Part shown: in pieces, positions 25,030 to 33,600 of the stretch
Layout of the letters: every line of letters begins with the position of its first letter
Position numbering within the stretch: the first letter of the stretch is position 1
DNA from: Deltaproteobacteria bacterium
GTDB lineage: Bacteria; Desulfobacterota; Syntrophia; Syntrophales; UBA2210
Assembly: GCA_016933215.1 (NCBI GenBank)
Contig: JAFGBH010000054.1
Coordinates: 1-34,987, forward strand
Length of the DNA stretch: 34,987 nt
Direction of reading: 5' to 3'
Notes under the pieces: model-generated
What the model was told of the DNA's origin: nothing
Databases searched by the model: none
What the model saw: the letters and a program-made list of their open reading frames with translations, nothing else
Program-made: the position numbers and the translations under genes

Positions 25030-25103
25030 TGGCTGGGGGACAAGGATTCGAACCTTGATTGACGGAGTCAGAGTCCGGTGTCCTACCATTGAACGATCCC
25101 CCA
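25030..25103 (-). tRNA. tRNA-Gln (anticodon CTG), CCA encoded
   Basis: Read on the minus strand: acceptor TGGGGGA/TCCCCCA with U1-A72 as in E. coli tRNA-Gln, D-arm GTTC/GGAC, anticodon loop CTCTGAC giving CTG, T-arm CAAGG-TTCGAAT-CCTTG, discriminator G and encoded CCA (plus-strand TGG at 25030). The anticodon stem has a possible mismatch at its outer pair (27-43, C/T). Total length is 74. It decodes CAG. Confidence 0.92.
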
Positions 25104-25182
25104 GCAAAGAATGGATCCATGAGGGACCGCATCTCCTTTGCCTCTCAGTCAGGTCTAAGAAGATACCCGCGGTCGACGACAC

Positions 25183-25211
25183 TATATAGTGATATCGGCT
25201 GTTTCTGTCAA
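25183..25211 (-). promoter_or_regulatory. Promoter of tRNA-Gln
   Basis: On the minus strand a perfect TTGACA (25211-25206) is followed after 17 bases by TATATA (25188-25183). The tRNA 5' end at 25103 lies about 75 bases beyond the likely start site. Confidence 0.65.
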
Positions 25212-25317
25212 CACATTTTTTGACCCGGAAACAGGCATTGAAATGGAACCCATTTCCTAAGCGGTGGACCTCATTATTGATGATTACCTCTCCCTAATTG
25301 TGCTCGAAATTGTATGG

Positions 25318-25357
25318 AAAAAAACAAAAGGGGTCGAGACACAGATCCCGACCCCTT
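25318..25357 (-). terminator. Rho-independent terminator of tRNA-Val
   Basis: On the minus strand AAGGGGTCG (25357-25349) pairs with CGACCCCTT (25336-25328), followed by a T-rich tail (TTGTTTTTTTCC). It starts 9 bases after the tRNA-Val CCA and separates it from the tRNA-Gln promoter. Confidence 0.85.
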
Positions 25358-25365
25358 CATATTCA

Positions 25366-25440
25366 TGGTAGGCGGTACTGGATTTGAACCAGTGACTTCT
25401 ACCGTGTGAAGGTAGCACTCTCCCACTGAGTTAACCGCCC
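25366..25440 (-). tRNA. tRNA-Val (anticodon CAC), CCA encoded
   Basis: Read on the minus strand: acceptor GGGCGGT/ACCGCCT (G1-U72 wobble), D-arm with AGTGGGA loop, anticodon arm CTACC-TTCACAC-GGTAG giving CAC, T-arm ACTGG-TTCAAAT-CCAGT, discriminator A and encoded CCA. Total length is 75. It decodes GTG. Confidence 0.93.
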
Positions 25441-25452
25441 AAGTTGGAGGTG

Positions 25453-25481
25453 ACTCTATCGTAAAGGATTCCCTTTTTCAA
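25453..25481 (-). promoter_or_regulatory. Promoter of tRNA-Val
   Basis: On the minus strand TTGAAA (25481-25476), a 17-base spacer, then TAGAGT (25458-25453). The tRNA 5' end is 12 bases beyond the -10 box, so the primary transcript would carry almost no leader. Confidence 0.55.
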
Positions 25482-25555
25482 GTTAAAAAATGTGCCTGAA
25501 CTATCTGAGGGCTTACCGCTTTTCGTCTTTCCTTTTCACCCGAGTTTCTTCAGTT

Positions 25556-25583
25556 TTGACAATACCATATTCGTGATTATCAT
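25556..25583 (+). promoter_or_regulatory. Promoter of the copper operon
   Basis: A perfect TTGACA (25556-25561) and TATCAT (25578-25583) are separated by 16 bases, upstream of the DUF4177-like gene, copZ and copA. The spacer is not the 19-base type used by CueR/MerR activators, and I saw no clear CsoR dyad. In the leader, CCTCC (25605-25609) can pair with the GGAGG (25620-25624) of the ribosome site. Confidence 0.6.
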
Positions 25584-25633
25584 AAAGAAAACGGGGTTTT
25601 TTAACCTCCCGTCTTGCAAGGAGGGAGAGAAAC

Positions 25634-25864
25634 ATGAAACACTTTGAATACGAAATCACCCGTCATAGCGCCGAAGATCTGAACCAGTTGATCGTTTTCT
25701 GCTCCGAGGGGGGCGAGTGCAATCTCGGGGATGTCCCCCGCAGCCAGACCGATATTTTCCGGAACATCTTGAATGAAAAGGGGAGGGAAGGCTGGGAACT
25801 CGCGGACATTGCCTTCGGGAAAGATGGAGTACTTGCCTTCTGGAAGAGGGAATTGGCGGGATAA
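25634..25864 (+). CDS. Small DUF4177-like protein
   Basis: A 76-residue soluble protein beginning MKHFEYEITRHSAEDLNQLI and ending with GREGWELADIAFGKDGVLAFWKREL, which fits the DUF4177 pattern (opening strand FEYE, a central helix, EGWELV, and a closing strand with a basic residue). The function of such proteins is unknown. GGAGGGAG before ATG 25634 is strong. It is the first gene of the copper operon, with CopZ starting 18 bases after its stop, so a role in copper handling is possible by position only; it has two Cys and two His but no recognised metal motif. Confidence 0.7.
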   Translation: MKHFEYEITRHSAEDLNQLIVFCSEGGECNLGDVPRSQTDIFRNILNEKGREGWELADIAFGKDGVLAFWKRELAG

Positions 25865-25882
25865 TCGAAAGGATACATGATT

Positions 25883-26080
25883 ATGGAAACCATAAAGATT
25901 AAAGGGATGTCGTGCCAGCACTGTGTTATGGCCGTCACGAAGGCCCTCGAAGAAATTGAGGGTATAGAGAATGTCATGGTAGATCTCGAAGGGGGCGAAG
26001 CCCGATTTGACAAGATAGCTCCCGTGGACGAGGAAACGATACGGGAACGGATCAGCGATGCCGGATACGAAATCGAATAA
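25883..26080 (+). CDS. copZ: CopZ-like heavy-metal-associated (HMA) chaperone
   Basis: A 65-residue HMA-domain protein with the Cu(I)-binding motif GMSCQHC near the N-terminus, followed by the ferredoxin-like beta-alpha-beta-beta-alpha-beta pattern and ending in ISDAGYEIE. It would carry Cu(I) to the adjacent ATPase. ATG 25883 is preferred because AAAGGA lies at a suitable distance; an ATG at 25877 is only three bases from it. Its 3' end overlaps copA by 23 bases in a different frame, so translation is probably coupled. Confidence 0.9.
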   Translation: METIKIKGMSCQHCVMAVTKALEEIEGIENVMVDLEGGEARFDKIAPVDEETIRERISDAGYEIE

Positions 26081-28547
26081 AGACACCTTTCACGTCCGGG
26101 GAATGACCTGCGCAACCTGTGTGAGACGTGTGGAAGAGGGCCTCAAAAAACTCGATGGCGTACAGGATGCCTCTGTTAACTTCGCCACCGAGACGGCTAC
26201 CGTGATCTATGATCCCGATTTTCTGAAAACGGAAGCGATATCGACGACCGTCAAGAACCTGGGATATGAAATTGCCGAGTTCGCACCCCCCCGGGGGGAC
26301 ACCCCCCTCCAAACCACCGTCATGGTGGGAGGAATGACCTGTGCCGCCTGCGTGAGAAGAGTGGAAAAGGCCCTCCAAACCATACCGGGGGTGAAGGATG
26401 CCTCGGTGAACCTGGCAACATCGAGAGCAACTCTTGTCCACGAGAAGACCGGTGTCGACATCACAAAAATAGAGGAAGTCATCAGGAAAACGGGCTACGA
26501 ATTTCTCGGTATTCTGAAAGACAGAAAGGACGATCCCGTCGAAGCGGCACGTAAGAGGGAATTCAAAGAGCTTACGCTGAAGGTATCGGCGGGAGCGGTT
26601 CTGAGTGTCCTCGTATTCATGGGGAGCATGCAGGACTGGTTTCCCTTCCTCTTCTTCATACCGAGACGGATTATGATGCTCCTACTCTTTCTTTTTACCA
26701 CACCGGTCGTCTTCTGGGTAGGAGATAGGTTTTTAAGGGGAGCCCTGAAGGCGGCACGGCAGAAAACGGCGGACATGAATACCCTCGTCTTTCTGGGATC
26801 GATGACCGCCTATATCTATTCAACAACAGCACTCTTTTGGCCCGGGTTTTTTGCATCTGCCGGGACATTCCCCCCTGTCTACTTTGACGGTGCCGCCATG
26901 ATCATAACCCTGGTCCTTGTGGGAAGGTTACTGGAGGCACAGGCCAAAGGGAAGACTTCAGAGGCATTGAGAAAACTCGCAGACCTGAAACCTGCCATCG
27001 CCCATCTCTTCTCAGAGGGAACGGTGAAAGACGTTCCCGTTGAAATCATTGTACCGGGAAATTTCATCATCGTGAAACCAGGCGAAAAGATCCCCACCGA
27101 CGGCGTGGTGAGAGAAGGAATTTCATCAATTGATGAGTCGATGCTCACCGGTGAGAGCATCCCCGTTGAAAAGTTGACGGGAAGCAGAGTCTTCGCCGGA
27201 ACCATCAATCAGAGCGGTAGTTTCGAATTCGAAACGACAAAGACGGGAATGAATACGATGCTCGAACAGATCATCAGGCTCGTTGAGGAGGCCCAGGGGT
27301 CAAAGGCCCCGATCCAGAGGTTTGCCGACAGGGTTGCTTCCGTTTTTGTCCCCATAGTGATCACCATCGCCATAGCCACCTTCATCATCTGGTACCTCCT
27401 TGTTCCCGAACCGGGTTTGAGTCGTGCCCTTTTGAATTTCGTCTCCGTGTTGGTCATCGCCTGCCCCTGTGCCATGGGACTTGCAACCCCCACGGCTGTC
27501 ATGGTGGGGACAGGACTGGGTGCGGAACAGGGCATCCTGATAAAGGGGGGAGAGACGCTGGAAAAGGCCCATCAGATCGATACGGTGGTTTTTGACAAAA
27601 CGGGGACCCTCACCGAGGGGAAACCCCGCATCACCGATATTATCACCGTGAACGGGGAAGAGAGAAAATCCCTCCTCGAGATGGCCCTTTCCCTCGAATC
27701 CGTCTCGGAACATCCCTTGGCCGGTGCGGTCAGGAAAAGAGCGGAAGAAGAAGGTGTCGAGGCGATTAAAGTGACCGACTTTGAGGCCTTTCCTGGTTTG
27801 GGAATCGGAGGGAGAATCGAGGGGAAAGAGGTCCTTCTGGGAAATGGAACGTTCATGGAAGAGAGGGGCGTCTCCCTTGCCGAGGAGGAAGAAAGGGTAA
27901 CTTCCCGGGAATTAAGGGGAAAAACGCTGGCCTTTGTCTCCCGGGAGGGTAAGCTCTCGGGAATCATCGGTTTTGCAGACCAGCCAAAGAAATCGGCCAA
28001 GGACGCCGTCGCGCGACTCCGAGAAGAGGGAATTACTGTAGCAATGATAACGGGGGACAACAGAAAAACCGCCGAGGCCATCGCAGCGGATGTGGGAATC
28101 GAGGAAACCATCGCCGAGGTACTCCCCCAGGACAAGGAACGGGAGATACGGGCCCTCCAGAGGCGGGGTCGCACCGTGGCCATGGTGGGAGACGGCATCA
28201 ATGATGCCCCGGCCCTTGCCGCGGCAGACGTGGGGATCTCCATAGGGTCCGGCACCGATATCGCCCGTGAAGCGGGAGATATTACCCTTATGAAGGACGA
28301 TCTGAGACTTGTGAGCTCTGCAATCCGTCTTTCTTCGCTGACGATGAGGGTGATCAGGCAAAACCTCTTCTGGGCATTTTTTTACAACAGCCTTGGAATC
28401 CCCATTGCAGCGGGAATACTCTATCCCCTTTTCGGCATCTTTCTGAATCCCATGTTCGCCGCCGCCGCCATGGCGCTGAGTTCCGTCTCCGTCGTCAGCA
28501 ATTCCCTGCGGTTGCGGAGGATATGGTCAAGGATTGACAGACCGTAA
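26058..28547 (+). CDS. copA: Cu(I)-translocating P1B-type ATPase (CopA)
   Basis: An 829-residue inner-membrane ATPase exporting Cu(I) (possibly Ag(I)). There are two N-terminal HMA domains with GMTCATC (15-21) and GMTCAAC (C95, C98), eight hydrophobic helices, the actuator motif MLTGES, the intramembrane copper motif CPC (469-471), the phosphorylation site DKTGT (D513), the nucleotide-binding SEHPLAGA and the hinge [10 protein letters not shown]. All hallmark residues are intact. Translation begins inside copZ (26058-26080 overlap), consistent with coupled synthesis of chaperone and pump. No copper-sensing regulator gene is in the neighbourhood. Confidence 0.96.
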   Translation: MPDTKSNKDTFHVRGMTCATCVRRVEEGLKKLDGVQDASVNFATETATVIYDPDFLKTEAISTTVKNLGYEIAEFAPPRGDTPLQTTVMVGGMTCAACVRRVEKALQTIPGVKDASVNLATSRATLVHEKTGVDITKIEEVIRKTGYEFLGILKDRKDDPVEAARKREFKELTLKVSAGAVLSVLVFMGSMQDWFPFLFFIPRRIMMLLLFLFTTPVVFWVGDRFLRGALKAARQKTADMNTLVFLGSMTAYIYSTTALFWPGFFASAGTFPPVYFDGAAMIITLVLVGRLLEAQAKGKTSEALRKLADLKPAIAHLFSEGTVKDVPVEIIVPGNFIIVKPGEKIPTDGVVREGISSIDESMLTGESIPVEKLTGSRVFAGTINQSGSFEFETTKTGMNTMLEQIIRLVEEAQGSKAPIQRFADRVASVFVPIVITIAIATFIIWYLLVPEPGLSRALLNFVSVLVIACPCAMGLATPTAVMVGTGLGAEQGILIKGGETLEKAHQIDTVVFDKTGTLTEGKPRITDIITVNGEERKSLLEMALSLESVSEHPLAGAVRKRAEEEGVEAIKVTDFEAFPGLGIGGRIEGKEVLLGNGTFMEERGVSLAEEEERVTSRELRGKTLAFVSREGKLSGIIGFADQPKKSAKDAVARLREEGITVAMITGDNRKTAEAIAADVGIEETIAEVLPQDKEREIRALQRRGRTVAMVGDGINDAPALAAADVGISIGSGTDIAREAGDITLMKDDLRLVSSAIRLSSLTMRVIRQNLFWAFFYNSLGIPIAAGILYPLFGIFLNPMFAAAAMALSSVSVVSNSLRLRRIWSRIDRP

Positions 28548-28596
28548 AACTTTGCTTTATACTTACTTATCTTAAAAAGGAAAGGAGGGAATTACC

Positions 28597-28890
28597 ATGA
28601 AGGTCGCCATAATCTTCACCGGTACCGGCCCGATTCTCGTCCTGACCTCCTATGAATCACTGACAGACCCGGCGTTTATCGACAAGCTCGCGGCAAAGGG
28701 AATAAAGAAGTTCATCGCCTCGGAACTCCCCCTGGAAACGGTAAAGGAAAGATACGGCAAACATTTTACTGTTATCATGGGAGATCTATACCAGACGGAC
28801 GATCTCAGGGTTCTTGACTATAATGGATACAACATCTTCAAGAATTTCTCCTTCAGCGAAATGGGAAAACCGATCTACTACGAACCTTAG
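28597..28890 (+). CDS. Conserved small protein of unknown function
   Basis: A 97-residue soluble protein, MKVAIIFTGTGPILVLTSYESL..., ending in IFKNFSFSEMGKPIYYEP. I do not recognise a named family. The pattern of strands and helices (strand, loop with GTGP, helix LAAKGIKKFIASE, strand) suggests a small alpha/beta domain. GAAAGGAGGG before ATG 28597 is a strong ribosome site. It lies 49 bases after copA, so it may be read through from it, and it ends 19 bases from the convergent crotonase gene. There are no Cys residues, so direct copper binding is unlikely. Confidence 0.7.
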   Translation: MKVAIIFTGTGPILVLTSYESLTDPAFIDKLAAKGIKKFIASELPLETVKERYGKHFTVIMGDLYQTDDLRVLDYNGYNIFKNFSFSEMGKPIYYEP

Positions 28891-28909
28891 ATCTTCGAAA
28901 CGGTAATAA

Positions 28910-29686
28910 TCAGAACTGGCCATGACGGCCCACGCCGCCGGAAAATTTGAGAGCACCTTCGCCCGTCTCGCCGCTGGCAATAACCCTGAGTCCCAGTCTG
29001 AATTCGAGTTCCATGGCGTTTTTAAAATCCATGTCAAAACCGTCGTAGAGCGCCTCCCTGTCACTCCGCATGCATGCCTGGGGAAATTGGGAGATCGCTC
29101 TTGCGAGTTTCTCGGCCTCGTCCCGCGCCGTCCCTGTTTTCACCACGCGGTTTGCGAGTCCCATGGAGAGGGCCTCCTTTGCGACCACGGGCCGTCCAGT
29201 TATGATCAAATCGAGGGCCCTGCTCACGCCGATGAGGCGAGGGAGTCGCTGGGTTCCTCCATCGATCAGGGGAACCCCGAATCTGCGGCAGAAGACCCCC
29301 AGAACTGCATCCTCCTCCATTACCCTGAGGTCGCACCAGCAGGCGAGTTCAAGCCCTCCCGCCACGGCATAGCCCGAAATGGCAGCGATGACCGGTTTTG
29401 AGAGCCTCATCCTCGTTGGACCCATGGGACCATCATCGGACATGCTCTCGTTAAGCCTGTTTCCCCTTTTCTCAGGATCTTCGGCAAGTGCTTTCAGGTC
29501 AGCACCGGCCGAGAATGTCCCCCCACTCCCCCATAAAACGGCCACGTCAAGGCCGTCATCGTTGTCAAAGGCCCTGAATGCATCTGCCAGTTGATCCGCC
29601 GTGATTCTGTCGACGCAGTTTCTGACCTCGGGACGATTCAGTATAATCGTGCAGATCCTACCCTCCCGTTCAACCTTCACTTCCAT
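28910..29686 (-). CDS. Crotonase-family (enoyl-CoA hydratase/isomerase-like) protein
   Basis: A 258-residue cytoplasmic crotonase-fold protein. Seen: the oxyanion-hole segments FSAGADLKAL and GYAVAGGLELACWCDLR, followed by GVFCRRFGVPLIDGGTQRLPRLIG. The Glu in GGLELA matches rat hydratase Glu144, but the position of Glu164 is a Cys in this CRRFGVPLIDGG variant, so the classical two-Glu hydration is not expected. Members with this variant are often annotated as enoyl-CoA hydratase; isomerase, hydrolase or CoA-ligand binding are alternatives. ATG 29686 follows GAGGGAGGG; a GTG at 29701 is less likely. It diverges from the alpha/beta hydrolase gene. Confidence 0.85.
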   Translation of the reverse strand: MEVKVEREGRICTIILNRPEVRNCVDRITADQLADAFRAFDNDDGLDVAVLWGSGGTFSAGADLKALAEDPEKRGNRLNESMSDDGPMGPTRMRLSKPVIAAISGYAVAGGLELACWCDLRVMEEDAVLGVFCRRFGVPLIDGGTQRLPRLIGVSRALDLIITGRPVVAKEALSMGLANRVVKTGTARDEAEKLARAISQFPQACMRSDREALYDGFDMDFKNAMELEFRLGLRVIASGETGEGALKFSGGVGRHGQF

Positions 29687-29737
29687 GGCACCCTCCCTCA
29701 CAGGTTATTTACAAACCTCGTAAGAGAAAAGAGCATG

Positions 29738-29788
29738 CCTGTCAATAAAAAAGACCCGATAGACAGGTAATTGCTTTTGCTGTATACA
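29738..29788. promoter_or_regulatory. Back-to-back promoters with inverted repeat
   Basis: Plus strand: TAGACA (29760-29765), 17 bases, TATACA (29783-29788), serving the hydrolase gene at 29809. Minus strand: TTGACA (29745-29740) with a weak TACGAG as -10, serving the crotonase gene. The arms CCTGTC (29738-29743) and GACAGG (29762-29767) form an inverted repeat spanning both -35 boxes, a possible shared operator, though two facing -35 boxes are partly symmetric by nature. Confidence 0.45.
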
Positions 29789-29808
29789 TAGAAAAAGGAG
29801 GTCAGGCC

Positions 29809-30600
29809 ATGGCAAAAACGGACTATTCGATACTGGACAGACCGGAGATCCTTTCGTTTCTCTTTTATCCTCGAAAGGAAAGCTTCTTTTCACGATCAGA
29901 TAGTAGTGAAGACGATATCCTGATACCCGTTGCAGAGGATGTCGTGATCGGAGCCCGTTTCCATCGTGCCGCCACATCGGCCCCGACCATTCTCTTCTTT
30001 CACGGAAACGGTGAAATCGTCTCCGATTATGATGACCTGGGTCCCATCTACGTGAAGCTCGGGGTCAATTTTCTTCCCGTCGATTATCGGGGATACGGAA
30101 GATCAACGGGACGTCCTACCGTATCGGCAATGATGGGCGACTGCCACACAATTTTTACCTATGTTCGAGACTGGCTGAAAGAAAGGGGGCACAAGGGACC
30201 TCTTGTCGTCATGGGACGATCTCTCGGGAGCATCTCCGCACTGGAGATCGCATCGAACTACGGGGACGAAATCGAAGGCCTCATTATCGAGAGCGGCCTT
30301 GCCTATGCAATACCTCTCCTGCAACTCCTGGGTATCGATGCGGGACACCTCGGAATCTCAGAAGAGGATGGCTTCAGCAATATCGAGAAGATACAGGCCT
30401 TCCATAAACCCACCCTGATCATTCATGCCGAGTATGACCACATCATCCCCTTCTCAGACGGTGAGGCTCTTTTCGAGGCAAGTCCCGCCCCCGGCAAGAG
30501 ATTTCTCATGATCCCCGGCGCCAACCATAACGATATCTTTGCCAGGGGTCTTACGGATTACATGGATGCAACAGGGGATTTTCTGAAGGCTGTCGTGTAG
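29809..30600 (+). CDS. Alpha/beta hydrolase
   Basis: A 263-residue cytoplasmic serine hydrolase fold of the FrsA/BAAT-like or ABHD13-like group. Seen: ILFFHGNGE (oxyanion region, 61-69), VDYRGYGRSTGRPT, the nucleophile elbow GRSLGS (S138), IIHAEYDHIIPF with the acid D210, and PGANHNDIF with H240. The full catalytic triad is present, so it is an active esterase, thioesterase or peptidase of unknown substrate. AAAAAGGAGG lies before ATG 29809. It is divergent from the crotonase gene with which it may share regulation. Confidence 0.88.
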   Translation: MAKTDYSILDRPEILSFLFYPRKESFFSRSDSSEDDILIPVAEDVVIGARFHRAATSAPTILFFHGNGEIVSDYDDLGPIYVKLGVNFLPVDYRGYGRSTGRPTVSAMMGDCHTIFTYVRDWLKERGHKGPLVVMGRSLGSISALEIASNYGDEIEGLIIESGLAYAIPLLQLLGIDAGHLGISEEDGFSNIEKIQAFHKPTLIIHAEYDHIIPFSDGEALFEASPAPGKRFLMIPGANHNDIFARGLTDYMDATGDFLKAVV

Positions 30601-30620
30601 ACTTCTCTTCTTTTATAACC

Positions 30621-33600
30621 CTACATTCTCTTTTTGTACTTCAATTCCTCAAAGGTTATCCTGAATGTCGTTCCACCATTTCTCTCAATCTCCACAGAGG
30701 CATCAAGCTGGGTGACAAGAGTATCAACAAGCTGCAGTCCCAGTGTTTCGGTTTTCCGGAAGTCAAGATCGGCGGGCATTCCGATACCGTTATCGCTCAC
30801 AATGAAGACATATGTGCCGCCATTGGCCGAATGAAGGCCGATATGTATACCACCCTTTCTCCCCTCCGGAAAGGCATGCTTGAGGGAATTTGAAACCAGT
30901 TCGTTCGCGAGGAGGCCGAAGGGTGTGGCAGTTTCGATAGGGAAAAAGACCTCATCAACATCGAGGGTGAACCGAATGATATCCTGATCCACCCCATAGA
31001 TCTGGGAGAGATAATTGGTGAGGCTTCGTAGGTAATCTGCGCAGTCTATCCTGCTGATATCCTCCGATAGGTAAAGCTTTTCGTGTATGAGTGACATCGA
31101 TCGTATTCGGCTCCTGCTGTCTTCGAAAAGCTCTCGCGCCCTTTCATCATCAATATGTCTGGACTGAAGACTGAGCATACTGGAAATCACCTGCATGTTG
31201 TTCTTGACGCGGTGATGAATCTCCTGGAGCATAATTTCTTTTTCTTTCAGAGATTGCCGTATCTGCTCCTCTGCATGCTTGCGGTCCGTCACATCGCGAA
31301 TGACACCGCGGAATCCCATGGGAAGGAACTTTCCATCCCTCATCAGAGTAGCTGTTACCTCAAGTACCCTCACGGAACCGTCCTTCCTGATTATTTCATA
31401 GTCCTCAATTTCACCGGGGTTGCCTGTCCTGTAAATCTGGTTAAATGCCCGATAGGCCTTATCCGCCGTCTCGGGGGTCGTGTATTCGCGGTTGTTCATA
31501 CCCATGAGCTCATCAGGGGAATAGCCGAGAACCCTGCATGTTGAATCATTAAAAAAGGTGATATTGCCGACAAGATCAGTCTCGAAATATCCTTCACGAA
31601 TATTTTCGATGATCGCCCTGTACTTTTCTTCGCTTTTGCGAATTTCCTCCTCGGCAGCCTTGCGATCCGTCACGTCGCGAACGACACCGCGAAATCCTAT
31701 GGGACCGCCATCATCGCTCATCTTCAGCGTGACCGACAACTCCAGTATCCTTTTGCTGCCATCCATTCTGACTATTTCATAATTCACCAGCTCAGCAGGT
31801 TTTCCCGTTTTGTATATCCTATTAAAGTCCTCGTACATTCTCTTGGCCGTTTCAGGTGCCGTATATTCAAGATTGCTCAAACCCAGCAATTCTTCCCTGG
31901 GCAACCCCGCTATTCTGCACAGGGAATCATTAAAAAACGTAAATTTTCCTGCAAGGTCAACTTCGAAATAGCCTTCTTCTATACTCTCAAGGATGTTGCG
32001 GTATCTTTTCTCGCTCTCTATCAGCTTCTCCTCGGCATTTTTTCTCTCCGTGATATCGAGAAGCTGGGCGATAGTCTGCGTCTTTCCTTCCGAATAAGTG
32101 ACCACCGATGAGCTTATCTCGGCATGCCGTACCGTGCCATCTTTTCGCACTATGTTGAATCCGTATCTCGCCGGCAAAATCTCCCCGCCTCGCCTTTGGT
32201 GATAGCTCTTGGTAACAAGTTCACTGTCTTCTTCACCAAGAAATTCTCTAAAATCTCTCTCAAGCAGCTCTTTTCTGGAATACTTCAGCATGCGGCACAG
32301 TTCTTCATTGACATAGGCTAACCGATAGTTATCGTCCACGATGAGAATTCCCTCATGAGAATTTTCCACTATCGAACGAAAACGATCCATGCTTTCCATA
32401 AGCGCATCATTCAATCGCTTATACTCGGTCGTGTCCCGTGAAACGACGACGGCATGGGTTACTTTGCTGCCTCCGCTCGGGTATGGATAATAAGTCACAT
32501 CGAAATACCTGAGCCCCAGATCTTTGAACTCAAACCATCGCTGGTAATTCACCTCCTCGCCGGCAAAACAGCGCTCAAGGTGACCCTTAATTTCACCGTT
32601 GAAAACCTCATCACCCCATATATCGGCCGCAGACATCCCCACAATCTCATCTCTTTCGAGGCCTTGCGCCCTGCAGTATGCATAGTTTGCCGCTTCATAG
32701 ACATAACGGCTGTCAATAAGGGTCATCATATCACTCGCCGTATTCACGATAAATTCATATCTGCTCCACCGTTCCTCCATCCTCTTTCTTTCAGTAATAT
32801 CCGTATAGAGAGCAACAGCTCCAATCAATTCGCCACCCATCATTATCGGAGAACCTGCCACTATTACATGTACAGATGATCCATCCTTCCGATATCTTAC
32901 AACCTCCGAAGGGGGAACCTTTTGTCCGGCGAGGACCTGTTGAGACAAATCAGACGCCTCCTCAAGTACTTCCGGATTCGTGATCAGTTGATCAATATTC
33001 CTCCCCACCACCTCATCGGGAGTATATTCGAATAATCTCTCAGCCCCTTCGTTCCACTCAGCAACATTGTTGTCTTTATCAAGCGTAATGACTGCATCGG
33101 GAACCGCCCGCAACACCGATTCAAGGTAGAGCCGACGCTCTCGTATTTCTCGTTCACCTTTCTTTTTGTCAGTGACATCACGCGCAACACCCCTAAAACC
33201 GATGGGCTTTCCATCGGGACCCACCATCAGTGATGCCGACAGCTCGGCATATCTGATCGGGCCATCCTTTGTCAGAATCTCATAATCGACTATCTCCGAG
33301 GGATTCCCCGTAATATATACTTCGTGAAAAACCTGATATAAACTCTCTGCCGAGGCAGGGGTGGTATATTCCTGAAAATCCATGCCCGTAAGCTCGTCTC
33401 TGGAATAACCGGAAGAATCGCAGAGGATATCGTTGAAAAATGTCAGTCTTCCCGCCAGATCAACCTCGAAGTACCCCTCCTGAATGCTTTCGAGAATGGT
33501 CCTGTATTTTTCCTCGCTTCTTGTGAGTTCCTCCTCGGTCTTTTTCAGGTCGGTGATATCGGTAATTATTCCCTGAATACCCACGACGCGATCTTTATCA

